A stretch of DNA of 25,422 nucleotides. It comes from a virus. The position numbers were made by a program, and so were the translations under genes. The notes below the pieces were generated by a model. That model was not told the DNA's origin, did no database searches, and saw only the letters and a list, made by a program, of their open reading frames with translations. The DNA lies in IMG/VR virus record IMGVR_UViG_3300030451_005087, positions 1 through 25,422 of that record. One strand, 5' to 3'. Position 1 is the stretch's first letter. Each line of letters begins with the position of its first letter. Of this stretch, positions 21,865-25,422 are shown piece after piece.

Positions 21865-23183
21865 CTTCCTATTACTCCTAATTCTCGTTGTCTTATTGGA
21901 AATCTATTTAAAAAGAAATATCTAAAGGCATCCATACTATGGTCGTGCCTACCATCCTTAACAGGGTCAGGCTTTAAATCCTTGCCCTCTGTTGATTCAG
22001 GGTATCTGTAATTTTCTAAATCTTCTGCTAAACCTATACACTTTTTATCAAGGTGTACAAATCTTTGCCCTTGTGCGTTTTCTATAAACCCTCTTGTGTG
22101 TGTAATGCCTGATGCTATATTTCGTGACACTTTATCTCTGATGCTCTTGACTTGTATGCCTTTACGCCTAAAAATCTCAATATCACCTAATCCTGACTGT
22201 CCTTGTGCTTGCATACCTGCAGGGTCACCATAGTATTCTCTTACATAGTATCGTTTTGCCTTTATTTTTTCGGCAAATTCATCAGTTTTGATGTTCTGCT
22301 CGTGTACTATTTCATCTATTACGTTAATATGAGGCACTCCACCTACCATATAGGTCTGAAACCACAATGCAGCAGGCATTCTGTACCCAAAGTCTATTGA
22401 ACAAAATGTTGGAAAGCTTGGATTGTATGGAAAGTTTCCCATATCTAAACTTCTGTCAAATGGATAAACCCTGCCTTCAAATGAAGTAAACATTGCTCCA
22501 TACTCTTGCTCGTAAAGCTCTTTAGACATATTACGCTTACGCTCAATAAGGAATGGGTCTTTCTTGCCTTGAGGGAACACAACATCATTATCCCACGTTG
22601 GAGCTTGATGCGATTCCCATAAGTCATCTTGCTTGCCTAACAAAAACAAATCATATACCCAATTAAATCCTTCAGGAGTTGTTATAAAAATACCTTTTCC
22701 CCTTCTATCAGATAAGGTTGGCGAAAGATACATATCCCATATCTTTTTCTTCATTTTAGCCACCTCATCCATTATCAGTAAGTCTAATCCTTCGCCAACA
22801 AGTGAATCAGGGTTATCAGCAGATTTAGCCTCTACTGTAGTTCCCCACTTAAACTTTATAAATCTTTCTTTTTCAGAAGCACGCTCTATGTCGTTTGCAC
22901 GCCCAACTACCATCTTTTGCCATACTTCTCTAAACATCAGGTCGGCTTTATCATAGGATAGCCCTACGAGCCATATTTTTTTGTTGGGCTGTGAAGCATA
23001 ATATGTTGCTTCCATTGCAGATGCAGTAGTTTTGCCGAAACGCCTCCCACAGACCATCACGAAGAACCTTGCAGTATCCTTGTCAGGGAAATGTAGCTTT
23101 CTTTGACCTAAATGAGGTTTATACCCCATAAAGTCAAACCATTGTTTTTTATATTGTATCTGATTATCCATTAATACTTGCAT
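21861..23183 (-). CDS. terL: Terminase large subunit (TerL)
   Basis: This encodes 440 residues and is the packaging motor ATPase plus headful or cos nuclease. Walker A is CGRRFGKTTAS (45-55), Walker B LDLLIMDE (133-140) with catalytic Glu140, and the coupling motif FITTPEG is at 166-172. The RNase-H-like nuclease has Asp264 in SIDFGYR, Asp320 in YYGDPAG, and Asp414/Asp418 in DHSMDAFRYF. All key residues are intact and the length is normal. The start is 23183 or the in-frame ATG at 23171; neither has a strong ribosome site, so 5' leader effects are possible. It is divergent from scaffold/capsid across 91 bases. Confidence 0.92.
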   Translation of the reverse strand: MQVLMDNQIQYKKQWFDFMGYKPHLGQRKLHFPDKDTARFFVMVCGRRFGKTTASAMEATYYASQPNKKIWLVGLSYDKADLMFREVWQKMVVGRANDIERASEKERFIKFKWGTTVEAKSADNPDSLVGEGLDLLIMDEVAKMKKKIWDMYLSPTLSDRRGKGIFITTPEGFNWVYDLFLLGKQDDLWESHQAPTWDNDVVFPQGKKDPFLIERKRNMSKELYEQEYGAMFTSFEGRVYPFDRSLDMGNFPYNPSFPTFCSIDFGYRMPAALWFQTYMVGGVPHINVIDEIVHEQNIKTDEFAEKIKAKRYYVREYYGDPAGMQAQGQSGLGDIEIFRRKGIQVKSIRDKVSRNIASGITHTRGFIENAQGQRFVHLDKKCIGLAEDLENYRYPESTEGKDLKPDPVKDGRHDHSMDAFRYFFLNRFPIRQRELGVIGR

Positions 23184-23191
23184 CTTACAAG

Positions 23192-23208
23192 TAACTTAAT
23201 TTAAGTTA
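23192..23208. promoter_or_regulatory. Perfect palindrome in terL/scaffold divergent region
   Basis: TAACTTAA-T-TTAAGTTA is 17 bases, with 8-bp arms and a one-base centre. It lies 9 bases upstream of the terL ATG and is well placed as an operator controlling late divergent transcription. Confidence 0.55.
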
Positions 23209-23230
23209 TCCTATCCGTATTATGCAAGAT

Positions 23231-23245
23231 ATTGTATGATACAAT
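23231..23245. promoter_or_regulatory. Perfect palindrome ATTGTAT-G-ATACAAT
   Basis: It has 7-bp arms around one base, and contains TATGAT, a good -10 match for scaffold transcription, although no -35 box is evident at the usual distance. The TTGTAT/ATACAA half-sites recur at 16434-16446. Confidence 0.55.
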
Positions 23246-23274
23246 TATTCAATAACAATATATAGGAGGACAGG

Positions 23275-23781
23275 ATGTCCGAAGAACAAACTGTAGCAAC
23301 CGAAACAGTAAGTGAGGAAACTACCACAGAGGCAACTACACAGACCGATGTAGGAGCATTAATTGCAGAAAGCAAAAAGTATCGTAAAAGGTCACAGGAG
23401 GCTGAATCTCGTTTAGCCAAACTTGAAGCACAATTAGCAAAGCAAGAAGAAGCTAAGTTAATTCAAGAAGGTAAAAAAGACGAGGTTATTGCAAAATACA
23501 GAGCTGACAATGAGTCTTTAACAGCAAAAGCTGAAAAATATGATTTATTGATAGCACAAGAAACTGATATGATTTTAGCAAAGTTTCCTGAAGAAGAGAG
23601 AGAAGAATTAGCCTCTTTGGGCATATCTTCTTTAAGGATTTTAAATAAAAAAATTGAAAATACAAAACCTAATGCTCCTGAAGTAATTGGTACAAGCAAA
23701 GGATTTACTACAAATAAGTCTTGGGGTGAGATGACTGATGCTGAAAGACGTGCCTTTTATGAAGAAAAAGCAAGAGGTTAA
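23275..23781 (+). CDS. Capsid scaffold protein
   Basis: This encodes 168 residues. AGGAGGACAGG gives a strong ribosome site. It has an acidic, Thr/Glu-rich disordered N-terminus (1-25), a long coiled-coil helix (residues 32-100, for example ESRLAKLEAQLAKQEEAKLI), a short Pro-containing linker, then a C-terminal end (TTNKSWGEMTDAERRAFYEE) of the kind that binds capsid in other scaffolds. Position immediately before the capsid gene is decisive. Scaffolds shape the procapsid and leave before maturation. The protein is short but within range; no protease gene is visible nearby. Confidence 0.8.
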   Translation: MSEEQTVATETVSEETTTEATTQTDVGALIAESKKYRKRSQEAESRLAKLEAQLAKQEEAKLIQEGKKDEVIAKYRADNESLTAKAEKYDLLIAQETDMILAKFPEEEREELASLGISSLRILNKKIENTKPNAPEVIGTSKGFTTNKSWGEMTDAERRAFYEEKARG

Positions 23782-23797
23782 TAGTTAGGAGAAAATA

Positions 23798-24871
23798 ATG
23801 TCATTAACAAACACTAATAATATAGCTCTCGCAGGGGGTTTAAGAGATTCAAGTGTTGAGGCAGGTGTTCAAAACTTTATCCCTGAAATTTGGGGAGCAT
23901 CAATTATGGATTATATGGAAAAAAATCTTGTATTTGGTGCGTTAGCAAACGATATGTCTGCTATGGTAGCAGGTGGTGGAGATAGAATCCACTTACCAAA
24001 ACATACAGAGCTTACAGCAAGCGACACCTATGGTGCAGGAGTTGTTGAAACATTAATTGATAACAATTTAGCATTTGCCAAAACAAGTGCAGCAGATGGT
24101 GAGTATACTTTAGACATCAATCAGGCTATTCATAGTGCAATATCTGTAACTGATGTAGCTCAAATTCAATCAAGCTATGATGTAATGGATATTTATACTA
24201 AAAAGCTTGGATATGCTTTGGCTAAAAAAATAGACCAATATGTTGCTTTAAAATTATTTGAATCTATTGCATTTAACTATGCAAATGGTACAGATGATGG
24301 TGCTCAAGCAGGTAATACTATTGAATTAAATACAACTCACGATAGTACAGATATTATCGCAGCAGGTGTTGCAAATATGCTTGAAGCTATATATGCTAAC
24401 GATTCAAACGCAGAAGATATGGTTGCAGTTCTTACTCCTGCTACTTATGCAAGTTTGTTTAAATTGTCAGACTTTGCAAGGTATGATGGAGTTGGCAACT
24501 CATTTGGTGCTGAAGTGCCATTTATTAGTGGATTTGCAGGAAAACTTGCAGGTGTAGATGTTATTGTATCTAATAACTTTATGCACTATGGAGCAGGTTC
24601 AACTTCATCAGCTCAATCATCATCTCCTGTTGGCAACTTTAGTGCCAATGGAGTAACAGATGAAAGTGAGAAGTTGCTTGGATACTTAATCCACAAAGAT
24701 GCGTTGCATATTGCTTACTCAAATGGTTTAAAAGCAAGAGTTCAAAGTGACTATCACTTACCTTCATTATCAACACGTTTTGTTGCTGATAGTGTTTATG
24801 GGTGTTTAGTTACAGGTAGCACAACAGCAGGAAACAAAAGAGTTTTCGCTTTAGTTAGCCCTGCTTCTTAA
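23798..24871 (+). CDS. Major capsid protein (HK97-like fold, predicted)
   Basis: This encodes 357 residues. AGGAG precedes the ATG. The N-terminus is polar (1-20), then FIPEIWGASIMDYMEKNLVF (27-46), an extended beta arm with HLPKHTELTASDTYG, and SAISVTDVAQIQ, then the long helix SYDVMDIYTKKLGYALAKKI at about 127-146. A-domain-type stretches follow: MVAVLTPATYASLFKLSDF, FISGFAGKLAGVDVIVSNNF, and C-terminal RFVADSVYGCLVTG. This is the order seen in T7/P22-type HK97-fold coats. No maturation cleavage site is evident. A strong hairpin after the gene probably reduces downstream transcription, as fits a very abundant product. Confidence 0.85.
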   Translation: MSLTNTNNIALAGGLRDSSVEAGVQNFIPEIWGASIMDYMEKNLVFGALANDMSAMVAGGGDRIHLPKHTELTASDTYGAGVVETLIDNNLAFAKTSAADGEYTLDINQAIHSAISVTDVAQIQSSYDVMDIYTKKLGYALAKKIDQYVALKLFESIAFNYANGTDDGAQAGNTIELNTTHDSTDIIAAGVANMLEAIYANDSNAEDMVAVLTPATYASLFKLSDFARYDGVGNSFGAEVPFISGFAGKLAGVDVIVSNNFMHYGAGSTSSAQSSSPVGNFSANGVTDESEKLLGYLIHKDALHIAYSNGLKARVQSDYHLPSLSTRFVADSVYGCLVTGSTTAGNKRVFALVSPAS

Positions 24872-24884
24872 TAGAAGTTAATGT

Positions 24885-24914
24885 TATAGGGGGAGTGAAA
24901 TATCTCCCCCTATA
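24885..24914 (+). terminator. Hairpin after capsid gene
   Basis: TATAGGGGGAG and CTCCCCCTATA form a perfect 11-bp stem with an 8-base loop, followed by TTT. It probably acts as a partial terminator or mRNA 3' stabiliser between the capsid and the genes downstream. Confidence 0.65.
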
Positions 24915-24929
24915 TTTAATGGAGAACAA

Positions 24930-25073
24930 ATGAAACTTACAATTACAAAAGACAATGGTACAGTTTTAGTAAAAGAATTTGACGAAAGCTTGGTAGAACA
25001 GGCTAAATCTTTTGGGTGGACAGAGTATGAAAGAAGCCCAAAGCCTAAAAAGACAAAGAAGTCTAAAAAATGA
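24930..25073 (+). CDS. Small hypothetical protein, 47 residues
   Basis: GGAGAACAA precedes the ATG. It begins MKLTITKDNGTVLVKEFDES, then LVEQAKSFGWTEYERS, and ends in a Lys-rich tail (PKPKKTKKSKK), so it may bind nucleic acid or capsid. The stop overlaps the lysozyme start (ATGA). No family is recognised. Confidence 0.6.
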   Translation: MKLTITKDNGTVLVKEFDESLVEQAKSFGWTEYERSPKPKKTKKSKK

Positions 25074-25422
25074 AGAATTTGTTAGAAAAAATTAAGCATC
25101 ACGAAGGATTTGTGGGTCACGTCTATAAGTGTACAGAAGGATTTGACACTATTGGGTATGGCTTTGCTATTAAAGACCTTGAGATGCCTGAACATATTGC
25201 TGAAGAGCTACTTATATTAAAATTAGAAAAATTACAAAAGAACGCTAACTCTCGTTTTAAGTGGCTTGAAGATATGCCACAAGAAGTCCAAGAAGTTGTG
25301 ATTAATATGTGTTATCAGCTTGGCATAAACGGAGTATCAAAATTTAGAAAAGCTATATCAGCTATGCAAGAAGGTGATTGGGAAGAGGCTGCTGATGAAA
25401 TGCTTGATAGCCTATGGGCAAG
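25070..25422 (+). CDS. T4-type lysozyme (GH24), partial at right edge
   Basis: The first 117 residues are visible. The glycosidase core reads IKHHEGF (8-14) with Glu12 as catalytic acid, then YKCTEGFDTIGYG (19-31). The GH24 triad is E-x8-(D/C)-x5-T; here it is Glu12-Cys21-Thr27, so the usual Asp is Cys. The later MCYQLGINGVSKFRK matches the family's C-terminal N-x-x-x-N-x-G-like helix region. It has no signal peptide, so it would need a holin or serve as a virion lysin. It overlaps the upstream small gene by 4 bases. Cleavage of peptidoglycan is inferred from family; it is truncated only by the window end. Confidence 0.85.
   Translation, partial: MKNLLEKIKHHEGFVGHVYKCTEGFDTIGYGFAIKDLEMPEHIAEELLILKLEKLQKNANSRFKWLEDMPQEVQEVVINMCYQLGINGVSKFRKAISAMQEGDWEEAADEMLDSLWA

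Overview
The window is part of the genome of a tailed double-stranded DNA phage (Caudoviricetes), or of a provirus-like contig. It holds small and large terminase subunits, portal, scaffold, HK97-type capsid, tail tube, tail assembly chaperone, tape measure, baseplate proteins and a lysozyme, and almost nothing cellular. A tail tube plus tape measure with no sheath gene suggests a siphovirus-like particle. The DNA is AT-rich, most genes carry a clear AGGAG-type ribosome binding site, and neighbouring genes often overlap at ATGA or TAATG. The strong Shine-Dalgarno sites argue against a Bacteroidetes host. The host is otherwise not identifiable, and no integrase is visible.

Layout. (1) 1-9461, plus strand: tail module, consisting of a small gene, tail tube, tail assembly chaperone with a probable -1 frameshift extension, tape measure, a 1178-residue hub-like protein ending in two carbohydrate-binding-like domains, and two further virion proteins. 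(2) 9474-15812, minus strand: the DNA-metabolism or early cluster, which is convergent with the tail genes. Reading from its promoters it holds many tiny hypothetical genes, an XRE-type regulator, a probable ssDNA-annealing-type protein, SSB, an O-like replication protein, then nucleases (PD-(D/E)XK resolvase-like, HNH, a second PD-(D/E)XK-like) and a NinB-like protein. (3) 15813-16713: a 0.9 kb gene-free divergent region. It contains minus-strand promoters, a candidate 260-nt highly structured RNA and a very AT-rich repeat-bearing stretch. (4) 16714-18199, plus strand: five genes in an even more AT-rich module, closed by a rho-independent terminator and flanked by 30-bp direct repeats. (5) 18262-18822: a gene-free region rich in short repeats directly upstream of terS, a candidate packaging site. 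(6) 18823-19787, plus strand: terS and two small genes. (7) 19780-23183, minus strand: terL, portal, tail-completion protein and a small gene. (8) 23184-23274: a divergent promoter region with two perfect palindromes. (9) 23275-25422, plus strand: scaffold, capsid, a small gene and a T4-type lysozyme that runs off the end.

How it works together. The minus cluster would replicate and recombine the genome. TerS and TerL, encoded on opposite strands, would package it through the portal into the scaffold/capsid shell, and the tail module would be joined through the gp10-like completion protein. Regulation appears to rest on a shared core promoter motif at three minus-strand start regions and on a palindrome (TTGTAT-N-ATACAA) found both before the capsid operon and before the AT-rich module.

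The most unusual items are the structured RNA at 15961-16220 (nested hairpins, a possible loop-loop contact and a pseudoknot), a compact three-way-junction structure at 12030-12087 inside the minus operon, and the textbook geometry but atypical slippery site of the tail-chaperone frameshift signal. All functions are read from sequence pattern only; no database search was run.
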